A stretch of 64,000 bases of DNA from Hymenobacter tibetensis (GCF_022827545.1 NZ_CP094669.1:1950001-2014000), one strand, 5' to 3'; positions 9,283 to 18,170 are shown, counted from the stretch's first letter. Made by a program: numbers and translations. Notes: generated from the letters alone by a model not told the origin.

Positions 9283-9677
9283 AACCCTGGACAGCATGCA
9301 TCTGCCTGGCAGACACCTTTGCTGAGCCTCCCAAGACCTAGTCCTGCGCATTCAACTCACGCTCTTCAAGCCAACAAAGTGCATGGCAGCATGCCCGAGC
9401 ACGACGACAACCAGACAAAGACAACCGGTGCGGACACCAAAAAGAAAGCAGGCGCTACAGCCTAAAGAAATGAAAATTCAGTGCACGATGTGAGCTAGAA
9501 TTCACCCTCTTGCCTTAGGGCAAGTTAATTAGTTAAGTGTGGTTAGAACCGCCGTGGCCCTTGGCTGCGGCGGTTTTGCTTTCAGGAACAGCCACGGCGG
9601 CAGCGGCCAACGCAAAGAGCCGGTTCGACTGGTAGCGAGGCGCTACGTATGCTGTAGCTCACTAATCTGATGCCGCT
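9283..9677. other. Intergenic region with a possible tiny ORF and a hairpin
   Basis: 395 bases between the SulP gene and the oxidoreductase gene. An ATG at 9391 opens a 24-residue frame (to 9465) encoding a very hydrophilic peptide ending in KKKAGATA; it has no recognisable domain and could be chance. A GC-rich hairpin with a T-run lies at 9547-9577. Nothing else was seen. Confidence 0.4.
9547..9577 (+). terminator. Hairpin terminator downstream of the SulP gene
   Basis: AACCGCCG at 9547-9554 pairs with CGGCGGTT at 9568-9575 across a 13-base loop, and the right arm runs into TTTT. It lies before the plus-strand oxidoreductase gene, so it most likely ends the SulP transcript. Confidence 0.55.
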
Positions 9678-10625
9678 ATGCAAGCAGTCTATTTCAAGCA
9701 ATATGGTCCCGCTGACGTGTTGCAGTACGGCGAGTTGCCAACTCCCTCTATCAAAGCCAACCAAATTCTGGTTCGTGTACGAGCCAGCAGCGTGAATCCC
9801 GTCGATTGGAAAGTTCGCCAAGGCGACCTAAAGCTTATTACCGGACTTAAATTTCCTAAAATACCTGGCCGAGACGTGGCAGGCGAAGTAGCAATTGTAG
9901 GAGCCAACGTGGTACGCTTTGCCCCCGGCGACCGAGTGTATGGGTTGCCCAACGACGGAGTGGGCGGAGCCAATGCCGAGTATGCTGTGCTGGCGGAGTC
10001 GGTGGCCGCTTTCATTCCAGAGAAGTTGAGCTTCGAGGAAGCCGCCGCCGTACCCTTGGCAGCTCTTACGGCCTTGCAAGCCCTACGCGACCATGGCCAG
10101 CTACTTTCTGGCGACCGGGTACTTATCAATGGGGCATCTGGCGGAGTGGGCTGTTTTGCCGTGCAACTGGCCAAAGCCCTAGGCGCCGGGGAGATTACAG
10201 GCGTGTGCGGCCCAGACAACGAGGAGCTAGTACGCAGCCTTGGCGCCGACCGGGTGCTCAACCACCAAGACAACGACTTCACCAAGGAACTAAGCCGTTA
10301 CGATATCGTCTTCGATGCGGCCGGTAAAAGCTCGTTTGTGGCTAGCAAGGAGGCGTTGCGCCGCAACGGCCGATACATCACCACCACTCCCGACCCGACT
10401 GCTATTCTTGCTGGTACGGCCGCGGCCGTCTTTTCCACCAAGACACAACACGCCTTTATGGCTAAGGAAAGCGGCTCCGATTTAGCCCTGATTTCCGCCT
10501 GGTTGCAAGCCGGCACTATTCGCCCCGTCATTGACAAAACCTTCCCTCTGCAAGAGCTTGCCGAAGCGCACCGCTACAACGAGCAAGGCCACGCCGCCGG
10601 CAAAACTGTGCTAACGGTACAATAA
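9678..10625 (+). CDS. NADP-dependent quinone oxidoreductase-like (zinc-free MDR family) enzyme
   Basis: 315 residues. The N-terminal GroES-like domain starts MQAVYFKQYGPADVLQYGEL and contains the RVRASSVNPVDWKVRQG segment typical of the zeta-crystallin/quinone oxidoreductase branch of the medium-chain dehydrogenases. The zinc-ligand Cys/His residues of true alcohol dehydrogenases are missing. The nucleotide-binding Rossmann motif is LINGASGGVGCFAVQLAK (about residues 150-167), followed by LGADRVLNH. The enzymes reduce quinones or other activated carbonyl or alkene substrates with NADPH in the cytoplasm. It is a single-gene unit closed by a long hairpin, and its substrate is not predictable. 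Confidence 0.9.
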   Translation: MQAVYFKQYGPADVLQYGELPTPSIKANQILVRVRASSVNPVDWKVRQGDLKLITGLKFPKIPGRDVAGEVAIVGANVVRFAPGDRVYGLPNDGVGGANAEYAVLAESVAAFIPEKLSFEEAAAVPLAALTALQALRDHGQLLSGDRVLINGASGGVGCFAVQLAKALGAGEITGVCGPDNEELVRSLGADRVLNHQDNDFTKELSRYDIVFDAAGKSSFVASKEALRRNGRYITTTPDPTAILAGTAAAVFSTKTQHAFMAKESGSDLALISAWLQAGTIRPVIDKTFPLQELAEAHRYNEQGHAAGKTVLTVQ

Positions 10626-10629
10626 ATAG

Positions 10630-10698
10630 CCTGCCATCAGCACATAAAAAGCCCCTTCTACAGCACGTAGAAGGGGCTTTTTATGTGCTGATGGCAGG
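10630..10698. terminator. Bidirectional terminator with a perfect 32-bp stem
   Basis: Bases 10630-10661 are the exact reverse complement of 10667-10698 around a 5-base loop. The core (AAAAAGCCCC...GGGGCTTTTT) has the A-tract, GC-stem and T-tract of an intrinsic terminator in both directions. It sits between convergent genes (oxidoreductase on plus, aminopeptidase on minus). The stem is far longer than termination requires. Confidence 0.85.
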
Positions 10699-10719
10699 TT
10701 GTGCTTTATTACGAGGCTC

Positions 10720-13200
10720 TTATTTGGCCTGCTCAATCTCAGTCACGGCCTTATCAATGATGGGCTGCTGCATACTGGCGGCAGGACCCGGCTTTTCTTT
10801 GGTGATGCTTTGTAGCAACCCAATCATCGGCTTATCGGCGCCGCGCGACTTGTACTGGATGGCAATGGCCTTGATCCGGTCCACTCCTTCGCTGAAGGCG
10901 GTTGGGTCTTGGAGGCGCGGCAACATCGTGGCAATGTCTTCTAGCATACCAAACTTGCCTTGTGGCCCGGCGGCATCGTACTTGTTGCGAATGTAAGCCC
11001 ATTCGGCCGTGCCGCCCGCCATGGCGTACACCGCTGTTACTGCTTGCGTCAAGGACTCATGCTCGTCTGCCTCGTAGGCTTTGGCTTTGGCAAGTGCCTG
11101 CGCTGGGTCAGTGAGGGCCAACGCTTGGAGAGATGCCCCTTGCACCGCGTAGGACTTACTGCCGGTTAGTTGCTTAGCGAAGGTTTTGGCATCGCCCTTG
11201 TCCTTGAGTTTCGCCAGCGTTATCAGGGCGTTGGCTAGCACCGAGGTTTCTTTCTCGCTGTTGATCATCTTACGAATGGCAGGAGCCGCCGCCTTGGCCA
11301 CCGCTTTGTCTTCGAGTTCGAGGCGTTCCAGCGAAAGCGAGCGAAGGTTGGCAAACTTGTCGCGCAGGCCGCTCAGGAGCAGGGTACGAGCAGCGGCATT
11401 GGTTTTCTGCTCTTTGGCAGCAGCCAGCAGAGCTTCGCGGCGGTCTAAGTAGAGCGGCGCGTGGTTGTACTGGTACACGTAGTCGGCGAGGGGCTTATTC
11501 TCGGTGGGCTGCCACACCAGGGTTTTTTCAGCGTCCACGTTCACCAGATCGGGCTTGCTGTCCAGCGGCATCGTGAAGGTTTGGGTGGCCTCGGTCATGG
11601 TCACGCGCTGGCGCTGGGCTTTGCCTTTCACGTAATAGTCGATGGCGAAAGGCAGGCGAAATACCTCGCCGGGCTGCGTCTGCTTCACCGTTACGGCCTG
11701 CACCTTTTTAGAGGCATCCCAGGTATACTCTATCGTAACGACGGGGTGGCCAGAGCGGAAGTACCACTGGTTGTAGAACCAGTTTAGGTCTTGGCCCGAT
11801 ACGGCTTCCATGGCAAGACGCATCTGGTGGGCTTCACCGTTGCCGAGGGCATTGTCTTTCAGATATTTCTGAAGACATGCAAAGAATACATCGTCGCCAA
11901 GGTAAGTGCGAAGCATGTCCAGAATGGCACCGCCTTTCTGGTAGCTCACCAAGTCAAACATCTCCTCTTTGTCGCCATAGTGGAAGCGCACCAAGTCTTT
12001 GGCGGCGTCGCGAGGGCTGGAGAGGTAGTTGCGCAGGTTGCGGTAGTTGTGCGCATCAGCGGCATCAGCCCCGTACTTGTGCTCGGCGTAGAGCCCTTCC
12101 GAGAAGTCGGCCATCGACTCGTTCACGGTCAGGTTGCTCCAGCTTTCGGCCGTCACGTAGTCGCCGAACCACTGGTGAAACAGCTCGTGGGCAATAACGG
12201 ACTCGTTCTGGTATTGGCGGTCGAGCAACTCCCGGTCGGTCATCTGCACAAACTCGCCGTGCAGCGTGGCCGAGGTGTTTTCCATGGCGCCGCTCACGTA
12301 GTCGCGCACCACAATCTGGGCGTACTTGTTCCACGGGAATTCCACGCCCAAGCGGGTCGAGAAGAACTCCAGCATATCGGGCGTGTTGCCGAAGATCTGC
12401 TTGGCATAGGGCGCGTACTTGGGCTCCAAGTAGTAGCTCACTTCTTTGCCGCGCCAGGTTTCCTTGAAAATTTTGAAGTCGCCGACGGCCATCATGAACA
12501 GATAGGGCGCGTGTGGCAACTCCATCTTCCAGGTATCGGTGCGCAAGCCGGCGCCAGCCGGCTTCTGGCTCACCAGCGCGCCGTTGCTGAGCGTGACGTA
12601 CTTGGCTGGCACGGTCATGCTGATTTCCGACGTGGTCTTCTGGTTGGGCCTGTCGATGGTGGGAAACCAAGCCGATGAGGCTTCCGTCTCGCCCTGCGTC
12701 CAAATCTGCACGGGCTTGCCTTTCTCGGTGCTGTCGGGGTTGATGAAGTACAAGCCCTTGGCATCGGTGATGGCCGCGCTGCCTTGCGCTTTCAGCTCGT
12801 TGGGCTTGGCCGTGTACTCGATGTAAATGGTGTAGGCGGTGCCCGGCGCCATGGATTTGCCGAGGTTGATGCGCAGGTTGCTTTGGTCGTAGTCGAACTT
12901 TAGCTTCTGTTGCTGCTCTCCAGTCATCAAAGCCACTGACGTGATATCCATGCCTTTGGCATCGAGCCGCAACGAATCGGTGGCGTAGGCGTGGGGCTTG
13001 AGGGTAACCCACTCTTTGCCGTAGAGGTAGCGCTTCGCGTAATCGAAACGCACATCCAGCTTGGTATGCACTAGGTCATTGATTTTGGTGGCCGATGCCC
13101 GGTAGGGGCCAATCGGTTCGGCCGGTGCCGTGGGAGCCTGGCCTTGCGTGTTGGCACTGGCCGCCAGAATCAGCAAGCTCAGCGCAGAAAGGTGCTTCAT
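10720..13200 (-). CDS. M1-family zinc aminopeptidase, exported
   Basis: 826 residues with an N-terminal signal peptide (hydrophobic run LSALSLLILAASANT), so it should act in the periplasm or outside. The exopeptidase motif GAMEN is at about residue 301, the zinc motif HELFHQW at about 336, and the third ligand Glu lies in NESMADFSE. An N-terminal saddle domain precedes the thermolysin-like domain, and the C-terminal roughly 250 residues look like helical HEAT-type repeats. M1 enzymes remove N-terminal residues from peptides. It stands alone between a long hairpin downstream and the Cys/Gly-tail gene upstream. Confidence 0.93.
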   Translation of the reverse strand: MKHLSALSLLILAASANTQGQAPTAPAEPIGPYRASATKINDLVHTKLDVRFDYAKRYLYGKEWVTLKPHAYATDSLRLDAKGMDITSVALMTGEQQQKLKFDYDQSNLRINLGKSMAPGTAYTIYIEYTAKPNELKAQGSAAITDAKGLYFINPDSTEKGKPVQIWTQGETEASSAWFPTIDRPNQKTTSEISMTVPAKYVTLSNGALVSQKPAGAGLRTDTWKMELPHAPYLFMMAVGDFKIFKETWRGKEVSYYLEPKYAPYAKQIFGNTPDMLEFFSTRLGVEFPWNKYAQIVVRDYVSGAMENTSATLHGEFVQMTDRELLDRQYQNESVIAHELFHQWFGDYVTAESWSNLTVNESMADFSEGLYAEHKYGADAADAHNYRNLRNYLSSPRDAAKDLVRFHYGDKEEMFDLVSYQKGGAILDMLRTYLGDDVFFACLQKYLKDNALGNGEAHQMRLAMEAVSGQDLNWFYNQWYFRSGHPVVTIEYTWDASKKVQAVTVKQTQPGEVFRLPFAIDYYVKGKAQRQRVTMTEATQTFTMPLDSKPDLVNVDAEKTLVWQPTENKPLADYVYQYNHAPLYLDRREALLAAAKEQKTNAAARTLLLSGLRDKFANLRSLSLERLELEDKAVAKAAAPAIRKMINSEKETSVLANALITLAKLKDKGDAKTFAKQLTGSKSYAVQGASLQALALTDPAQALAKAKAYEADEHESLTQAVTAVYAMAGGTAEWAYIRNKYDAAGPQGKFGMLEDIATMLPRLQDPTAFSEGVDRIKAIAIQYKSRGADKPMIGLLQSITKEKPGPAASMQQPIIDKAVTEIEQAK

Positions 13201-13335
13201 GAAAGGAATGTGAGTGGAGAAAGAGGATTCAAGTCCTAAAGATGTGGACTTCGCTCTGAAGTTGCCCGCTTTCTTAAAAGAAACGGCCTAGGCTTTCGGC
13301 ATACTGCCTGTGGCTTCCGTGCTACGGGGGCTGCC

Positions 13336-14148
13336 TCAGTCGCCGCCGCAACCTCCGCAGCCCGAGCAACCACTGTCGCCGCCACATCCACTGTCACTGT
13401 CGCCCCCGCAACCGCTGCTGTCAGACTCGCCGTGGCCGCCACAGTGGCTGTCGAAGGTGTCGCTATGGCTCGGCCAGCTGAAGTCGCCCCCGTCACCGCC
13501 GCTAAAGTCGCTCCCCAGGTCATGGGCCGGCTCGGGAATTTGTCGTAGCTCCCGTTCAAGTTGGTGGCCTACTTCGGAAGAGAAGGAAGGTAGTAGAAAC
13601 AGCATGCCGCCAAGGTGCTGGCTGAACTGGCGAGCGTCGGAGGGGTTGCTGGCGACTCGGCTAGCAAATTCTTTGTCGAGACGTGCTAGCTCGTTTTCTG
13701 TGGCGGCCTGTAGTTGCTTGCCTTTCGGAGTCAGGTAGCGTATTTGGGTCAGACGCCAAAACCAGTGGTGCGAAAACAACTGCCCGGTCCGCATATTCTC
13801 TTCGATAAGCTGGTAATACGCACGCGGAGTCTGCGCCTTCCCAAAAATCATGCGCACGTACTGCTTGAACGGTATCCGTAGCTGATCATCGGCCTGTAAA
13901 GCATTGATAAGCAATGCCTCATGCGGTAAAGCTTGGTAAGTGGCTAGCGCCGGTCCCCCTATTACAAACTGCTGCCACGTGACCGGATCGAGGAAGTGCG
14001 GCCGGTATTGCTCGGTGCTAATGGCTAGTACCTGCTGACGCAGCAAGTCGAGGAACGTGACGCGCAGTAATTGGCGCAGACTAGGATTGTGGTACTGCTC
14101 GAGCAGCAACAGCAGCTCGGCGGGGGAGTGAGAGGAAAGGCTGGTCAT
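13336..14148 (-). CDS. Uncharacterised protein with Cys/Gly-rich C-terminal tail (possibly TIGR04222-like)
   Basis: 270 residues. The N-terminal about 200 residues are helical and leucine-rich (LLRVTFLDLLRQQV; later FKQYVRMIFGKAQTP) with one hydrophobic stretch near GGMLFLLPSF. The last about 50 residues are almost only Gly, Cys, Ser and Asp with repeated SGCGGD-like units. This build resembles the TIGR04222 group, whose members carry a glycine/cysteine-rich end and occur beside GRDP-like proteins; that assignment is from memory and tentative. Its start overlaps the stop of the upstream GRDP-like gene by four bases, so the two are translationally coupled. The tail could bind metal or be a site of modification (inference). 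Confidence 0.75.
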   Translation of the reverse strand: MTSLSSHSPAELLLLLEQYHNPSLRQLLRVTFLDLLRQQVLAISTEQYRPHFLDPVTWQQFVIGGPALATYQALPHEALLINALQADDQLRIPFKQYVRMIFGKAQTPRAYYQLIEENMRTGQLFSHHWFWRLTQIRYLTPKGKQLQAATENELARLDKEFASRVASNPSDARQFSQHLGGMLFLLPSFSSEVGHQLERELRQIPEPAHDLGSDFSGGDGGDFSWPSHSDTFDSHCGGHGESDSSGCGGDSDSGCGGDSGCSGCGGCGGD

Positions 14149-14648
14149 GTTTTGCGACGGAAACGAAGTTTAGGTAGCAGCCAAAAAGCACTCAGGTTCA
14201 CTCGGCGAAAGTTTACATCTCGAAATCGGGTTTCATTGTCGGGCCAAATATCGGCGGGTGCCGCGGCGCCAAATACCTCCTGGTAGAGCGCCTTGGTGCG
14301 GCCGTACCAGTCGTTGAATTTGCCGCGCTCGGCATCGCCACCGCGGGTAGGGCCGTGATGAATCGGGCGGCCAAGCACTTGCTCGCAGAAGTCCAGCCAG
14401 TAGGAGCGGGTATAGAGCAGGTGCAGGTGCCACACCTGGTCCACTTGGTCGGAGGGGGTGAGCGACTGCTCGGTCAGGCAGAGCAGAAACATAAATTTCT
14501 TGTACTCCAGCACCGCCCGCAGAGCGTATTCGAGGGGCCAGCCATTTTCGCGCGCCAGCCGGTCGGTGAAGGAAAACGCCGCAGTTGGATCATCCAGCTC
14601 GAAGCGCCGGATGCGGTTCCACAGGTCGGGTTGCCGGACTGGCATCAT
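14145..14648 (-). CDS. GRDP-like (DUF1399-type) protein
   Basis: 167 residues if started at 14648 (MMPVRQPDLW); an upstream in-frame ATG at 14723 would add 25 residues of weak character. The motif VDQVWHLHLLYTRSYW, an H-x-H after a Trp, is the signature I associate with glycine-rich domain-containing protein-like (DUF1399) sequences, along with GRPIHHGPTRGGDAE. No signal peptide or membrane helix is seen. The function of the family in bacteria is unknown. Its last codons overlap the start of the Cys/Gly-tail gene downstream, which argues that both proteins act together. Confidence 0.75.
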   Translation of the reverse strand: MMPVRQPDLWNRIRRFELDDPTAAFSFTDRLARENGWPLEYALRAVLEYKKFMFLLCLTEQSLTPSDQVDQVWHLHLLYTRSYWLDFCEQVLGRPIHHGPTRGGDAERGKFNDWYGRTKALYQEVFGAAAPADIWPDNETRFRDVNFRRVNLSAFWLLPKLRFRRKT

Positions 14649-14783
14649 GCGGGAAGTGGTGGCAGCTATGCGTTTTCTAAAGGTAGCGGATTTTGAATGT
14701 AAAAAGCTGACTTGCAGCTCCACAATACCCTTTTCTGGCTCTGGGCGTAGGTGTTTCTAGTGTCCATCTAACTTTCTAACCGT

Positions 14784-15155
14784 ATGAATCAGCCTATTTC
14801 TCGTAAGCAGCACGGCTTCTCCGACCTTTCCTATGTTCCGCTCGCCCTTGCCCTGCCTAGCCTGGCAGGATTTGAAGACGAAGAAAAAGCCGTTGCGGTG
14901 ACCCGCTTCCTGGCCGGCAACGTCGCCACTGTGGGGCTGTTCACCCGCGCCGAGTGGGGAGCAGTCAAAAAAATACCGTTCAAAGCCCACTTGCTGCTCG
15001 ATATAGGTGCAGGAGTAATGGCTGCCGCTTCACCTTGGCTGTTCGGCTTCGCCGACAACAAAAAAGCTCGCAACGGCCTCTTGCTGCTTGGCGCTATGAA
15101 CATCATGGCCGGCGCTTTGTCGCGGCCCGAAGAAATGCCCGAGGATACTTATTAA
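14784..15155 (+). CDS. SPW-like small membrane protein
   Basis: 123 residues with about three hydrophobic segments (SYVPLALALPSLAGF; LLLDIGAGVMAAASPWLFGF; GLLLLGAMNIMAGALS). The Ser-Pro-Trp in AAASPWLFGF followed by the next helix is the hallmark of SPW-repeat membrane proteins. No catalytic motif is seen and the function is unknown. The upstream bases contain TAACTTTC at 14769-14776, one mismatch from a -7 box. A long hairpin follows the stop. Confidence 0.8.
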   Translation: MNQPISRKQHGFSDLSYVPLALALPSLAGFEDEEKAVAVTRFLAGNVATVGLFTRAEWGAVKKIPFKAHLLLDIGAGVMAAASPWLFGFADNKKARNGLLLLGAMNIMAGALSRPEEMPEDTY

Positions 15156-15169
15156 GAGTTCAGAGTATA

Positions 15170-15235
15170 CAAGACACCGAACGGCCTTGCACTTGCTTCT
15201 AGATGAAAGCAAGTGCAAGGCCGTTCGGTGTCTTG
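15170..15235. terminator. Perfect 29-bp stem-loop terminator
   Basis: Bases 15170-15198 are the exact reverse complement of 15207-15235 with an 8-base loop (CTAGATGA). It begins 15 bases after the stop of the SPW-like gene. It lacks the usual A/T tracts beside the stem, so it may also act by protecting the 3' end of the transcript. Confidence 0.6.
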
Positions 15236-15249
15236 AGAATAAATATCTA

Positions 15250-15307
15250 AAAGCTAACGAGCTAGTTCCTCTCCTCATCTGAGAAGGGGAACTAGCTCGT
15301 TAGCTTT
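15250..15307. repeat. 20-bp-arm palindrome after the alcohol dehydrogenase gene, possible reduced repeat element
   Basis: Bases 15250-15269 are the exact reverse complement of 15288-15307. The loop side reads TCTCCTCATCTGAGAAGG, and the segment ending GGGGAACTAGCT resembles the end of the palindromic element at 50331-50450 (AGGGAACTAGCT). It lies 12 bases from the stop of the minus-strand dehydrogenase and may serve as its terminator. Confidence 0.5.
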
Positions 15308-15318
15308 ATGAAGTAACG

Positions 15319-16434
15319 TTACGCCTCTTCTTCTTTCAAGGACTGCATGTCGATGACGTGGCGGTAGCGCACTTCTTTGTCCATCAGGTCGTCGAAGGCT
15401 TTGTTGATTTCCTGCATGGAAATCATCTGCACTTCGGGCAGGATTTTGTGTTTGGCGCAGAAATCGAGGACTTCTTGCGTTTCGGCAATGCCGCCGATGA
15501 TGGAGCCGGCTACGGTGCGGCGGTACATGGCCATATCCATGTTGTTGAGCGGCTTTTTGTACTCGCCTAGCAAGCCCACAGCTACTACGGTACCATCGAG
15601 GTCGAGCAGGCTGACATAATCGGTGATATCGTAGGCGTCGGGGATGGTGTTGAGGATGAAGTCGAACGAGGCTTCGTGCTGCTTCATAGCGTCGGAGTCG
15701 GTAGAAATCAGTACTTCGTGGGCACCCATTGCCTGGGCATCCGCCTGCTTCTCTTTGGACGTGGTAATAACCGTCACGTTAGCGCCTAGAGCTTTGGCCA
15801 GCTTCACGGCCATGTGGCCCAAGCCCCCGAGGCCCACAATACCGACCCGGTCACCTTCCTTCACGTTCCAGTGCTTCATCGGTGAGTACGTGGTGACACC
15901 TGCGCACAGAATCGGCGCGACGGCGCTGAGGTTCAGCCCTTCGGGGATACGGAGCACGAAGGATTCCTTCACGGTGATATTGGTGGAGTAGCCGCCGAAG
16001 GTATTGGCACCGTTGCCATCGGGCTTCATCGGGCCGTTGTAAGTGGCCGTCCAGCTTACGGGGCCTTGGCAATAGTTCTCCTCGCCTTGCTGGCAAGGCT
16101 TACACTGGCCGCAGGAGTCTATCATGCAGCCCACACCCACGATGTCGCCTACTTTGAACTTGGTGACGGTGCTGCCAACTTCCAGCACTTGTCCTACTAT
16201 CTCGTGGCCTGGTACACAGGGGTATACTGTGTTTTTCCAGTCGTTTTTCGCCTGGTGCAAATCGGAGTGACACACGCCGCAGTACAGAATGTCAATGTGC
16301 ACTTCGTCGGCTTGGGGCGGATGCCGCTCGATTTCCATGCGCTTGAGGCCGTTGAAAATCGAATTGGTGGCGCCGTAGGCAGGGGTTTTGATAGTTGCGA
16401 CAGTGCTGGATGTGGGGGAGGTGCTGGTTTCCAT
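15319..16434 (-). CDS. Zinc-dependent NAD(P) alcohol dehydrogenase, YahK/cinnamyl alcohol dehydrogenase type
   Basis: 371 residues. Catalytic zinc ligands appear in CGVCHSDLHQ and PGHEIVGQV, and the structural zinc cysteines in CGQCKPCQQGEENYC. The Rossmann motif is GLGGLGHMAVKLAKALG, followed by TSKEKQADA; Ser/Lys after the second strand suggests NADP preference (inference). The family reduces aldehydes to alcohols in the cytoplasm with wide substrate range. It is a single-gene unit convergent with the SPW-like gene. Confidence 0.93.
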   Translation of the reverse strand: METSTSPTSSTVATIKTPAYGATNSIFNGLKRMEIERHPPQADEVHIDILYCGVCHSDLHQAKNDWKNTVYPCVPGHEIVGQVLEVGSTVTKFKVGDIVGVGCMIDSCGQCKPCQQGEENYCQGPVSWTATYNGPMKPDGNGANTFGGYSTNITVKESFVLRIPEGLNLSAVAPILCAGVTTYSPMKHWNVKEGDRVGIVGLGGLGHMAVKLAKALGANVTVITTSKEKQADAQAMGAHEVLISTDSDAMKQHEASFDFILNTIPDAYDITDYVSLLDLDGTVVAVGLLGEYKKPLNNMDMAMYRRTVAGSIIGGIAETQEVLDFCAKHKILPEVQMISMQEINKAFDDLMDKEVRYRHVIDMQSLKEEEA

Positions 16435-16609
16435 GAGCTAGAAAGATTGGTTTTGGAGGTAGGGAAGAGTGCGATAAACTCAGGCAGCCGGAGCGGCTAG
16501 AGTACTAAGGAGTTACGGTGACCTTTAGGAGACGTTGACAGTTGGGCAGCTAATAGCAAAATGTTGTTGGCTGTAAGCCAACCCCGCTGGCACCGACCTT
16601 TTCCTGGCA

Positions 16610-16617
16610 TAGCTTTG
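16610..16617 (+). promoter_or_regulatory. Candidate -7 box
   Basis: TAGCTTTG matches the Bacteroidota -7 consensus TAnnTTTG exactly, 52 bases before the FGE-like gene start. No clear TTG was found at the usual -33 distance. Confidence 0.4.
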
Positions 16618-16668
16618 TTGCTCTTCCTCCCACCAAATCAGGTGTGGGCGTAACGATAACAGCAGCGT

Positions 16669-17652
16669 ATGCCGCGTAGAAAAAATAGCTGGACATTCCG
16701 TTTAATGCTCTTCCTGGTGCTAGGGCTAATTCCTATGGCTACATGGGCGCAGAAAGGCCGCGCAACCACTGGCCCACCGGCGCTACCCGCACCGCCCGGC
16801 ACCGTGCGAGTAACTGAAAACCTGTTCATTGACCAAGCAGAAGTAGCCAACATCCATTGGCTGGAATACCTGCACTTTATCCGTCGCGACTCTGCGTTAG
16901 CCTTTTACAACTCTCAATTACCTGATTCTACGGTCTGGCAACCCGTCCCGACAGTTGAGCAGAAGCAAGCGCCCCAAGCGTACTTCCGGGCTGCAACGTA
17001 TGTGTATCATCCGGCCACGGGCATTAGTTACGAGCAGGCGCTGGCATATTGCCACTGGCGTAGCATCATGGTCAACCGTGGCTATTTCCAGAGTGTGGAA
17101 TTTCGCAAGCAGCACCCCGAACTGCGCGACTACCAGGTGACGGTTGAGTTCGGGTTGCCCACGGAAGCCGAATGGCAGCTAGGTGCAGCCGGGAGCTTGC
17201 CGGCGGGCCCGCGCCCCTTCGAGGTAATCCAAACCAAACCCGCTGGAAAAGTCAAAGGCCAAAAGTTAGCCGCTGTCAAAGACCTAGTAGCCTGCCTCGA
17301 CGCCCAACAACTGCCACATTCTGCCACCGAAGTAGCCTATGAGCTGCCGTTCAACCTACAGGAAAACTACTACCTGGCGGGCAGCAACCAGGTATTCACC
17401 TGCGCCCCACCCAAAGCGGAATTTCCGTTGCAGCTAACCGTACGAGGGCCACTCAACGGGTTTGGAATGCAGCACATTATCGGTAACGTGGCAGAAATGA
17501 CGGCCGTCAAGGGTATGGCCAAAGGCGGCTCTTTCAAAACCTCCGTGCAGGATCTGAAATTAGCGTCGCGCCAACTATACCAAGGCCCGCAAAGCTGGTT
17601 GGGCTTCCGGTGCGTAGCCACAGTCCGGATAGCACCGAAGACGGGGCAGTAA
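16669..17652 (+). CDS. Exported FGE/SUMF1-like protein, GldK/GldJ-like
   Basis: 327 residues with a signal peptide (FRLMLFLVLGLIPMATWAQ). It carries the formylglycine-generating-enzyme/sulfatase-modifying-factor fold: VTENLFIDQAEVANIHWLEYL near the start, the ISYEQALAYCHWRS segment, GLPTEAEWQLGAAG, IGNVAEM and a C-terminal GFRCV. The order and the D-x-A-E-V-x-N start recall gliding lipoproteins GldJ and GldK, but no lipobox Cys is present and there are no gld neighbours. The catalytic cysteines of true FGE are not evident, so a structural or binding role is more likely than enzyme activity (inference). Confidence 0.82.
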   Translation: MPRRKNSWTFRLMLFLVLGLIPMATWAQKGRATTGPPALPAPPGTVRVTENLFIDQAEVANIHWLEYLHFIRRDSALAFYNSQLPDSTVWQPVPTVEQKQAPQAYFRAATYVYHPATGISYEQALAYCHWRSIMVNRGYFQSVEFRKQHPELRDYQVTVEFGLPTEAEWQLGAAGSLPAGPRPFEVIQTKPAGKVKGQKLAAVKDLVACLDAQQLPHSATEVAYELPFNLQENYYLAGSNQVFTCAPPKAEFPLQLTVRGPLNGFGMQHIIGNVAEMTAVKGMAKGGSFKTSVQDLKLASRQLYQGPQSWLGFRCVATVRIAPKTGQ

Positions 17653-17717
17653 GACAATTCAATGCGTAGCTAACGGAAATTACACGAGCTATTCCACTCG
17701 AAAGCCAAAGGTCTACT

Positions 17718-18032
17718 ATGCTATCCGACTTAAGCGAAGAACAACTGTTTCTGTACGACTTCATGAGTGACATTTCTGAGAGATGTTACTGTGCCGGCTG
17801 GTTGCTGAATTTGGAGTACGTGCTTTGGAATGCTGTGCTAACAGGACCTAGAAAATATGGCCACGGCATGATTACGCAAGAGGATATACATGAACTGCTG
17901 TCCTTGGCAAACCGCACGGATAGTTGGATCGTCTTCGATGATGAAACCGAGGAAACGGCCGTAGCGCTTAGTTTCTGGCGAGCTAAGTACCTGAATGATA
18001 TTTCACTCGATTCGACTCTTATCAAAGGTTGA
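17718..18032 (+). CDS. Small acidic protein of unknown function
   Basis: 104 residues, no signal peptide or membrane segment, with an acidic stretch DDETEETAVALSFW. Base composition is more AT-rich than the flanking genes. The size and character resemble stand-alone immunity-type or regulatory proteins of Bacteroidota, but I recognise no family. It lies between the FGE-like gene and topoisomerase III on the same strand with gaps of 65 and 138 bases. Confidence 0.65.
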   Translation: MLSDLSEEQLFLYDFMSDISERCYCAGWLLNLEYVLWNAVLTGPRKYGHGMITQEDIHELLSLANRTDSWIVFDDETEETAVALSFWRAKYLNDISLDSTLIKG

Positions 18033-18099
18033 GGCAGCTAAGCAAATTCGGGCGAAACACCTGCTCACTACGCAACTGAAAAACGACTTTTTCTCACTG

Positions 18100-18107
18100 T
18101 ATCTTTG
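18100..18107 (+). promoter_or_regulatory. Candidate -7 box of topB
   Basis: TATCTTTG matches TAnnTTTG exactly, 64 bases upstream of the topoisomerase start. No TTG is visible at the -33 distance. Confidence 0.4.
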
Positions 18108-18170
18108 TTGATTCCCTGCTGACCGACACGTCAGCGAAGTCAGTTTACTTACTCAGCGAGAATCAACAAT

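Noticed and set aside
11791..12678. 295-codon plus-strand frame opposite the M1 aminopeptidase
   Set aside because: No domain, repetitive Val/Ala/His/Gly composition, and it lies wholly antisense to a clear gene with conserved motifs; a GC-rich shadow frame.
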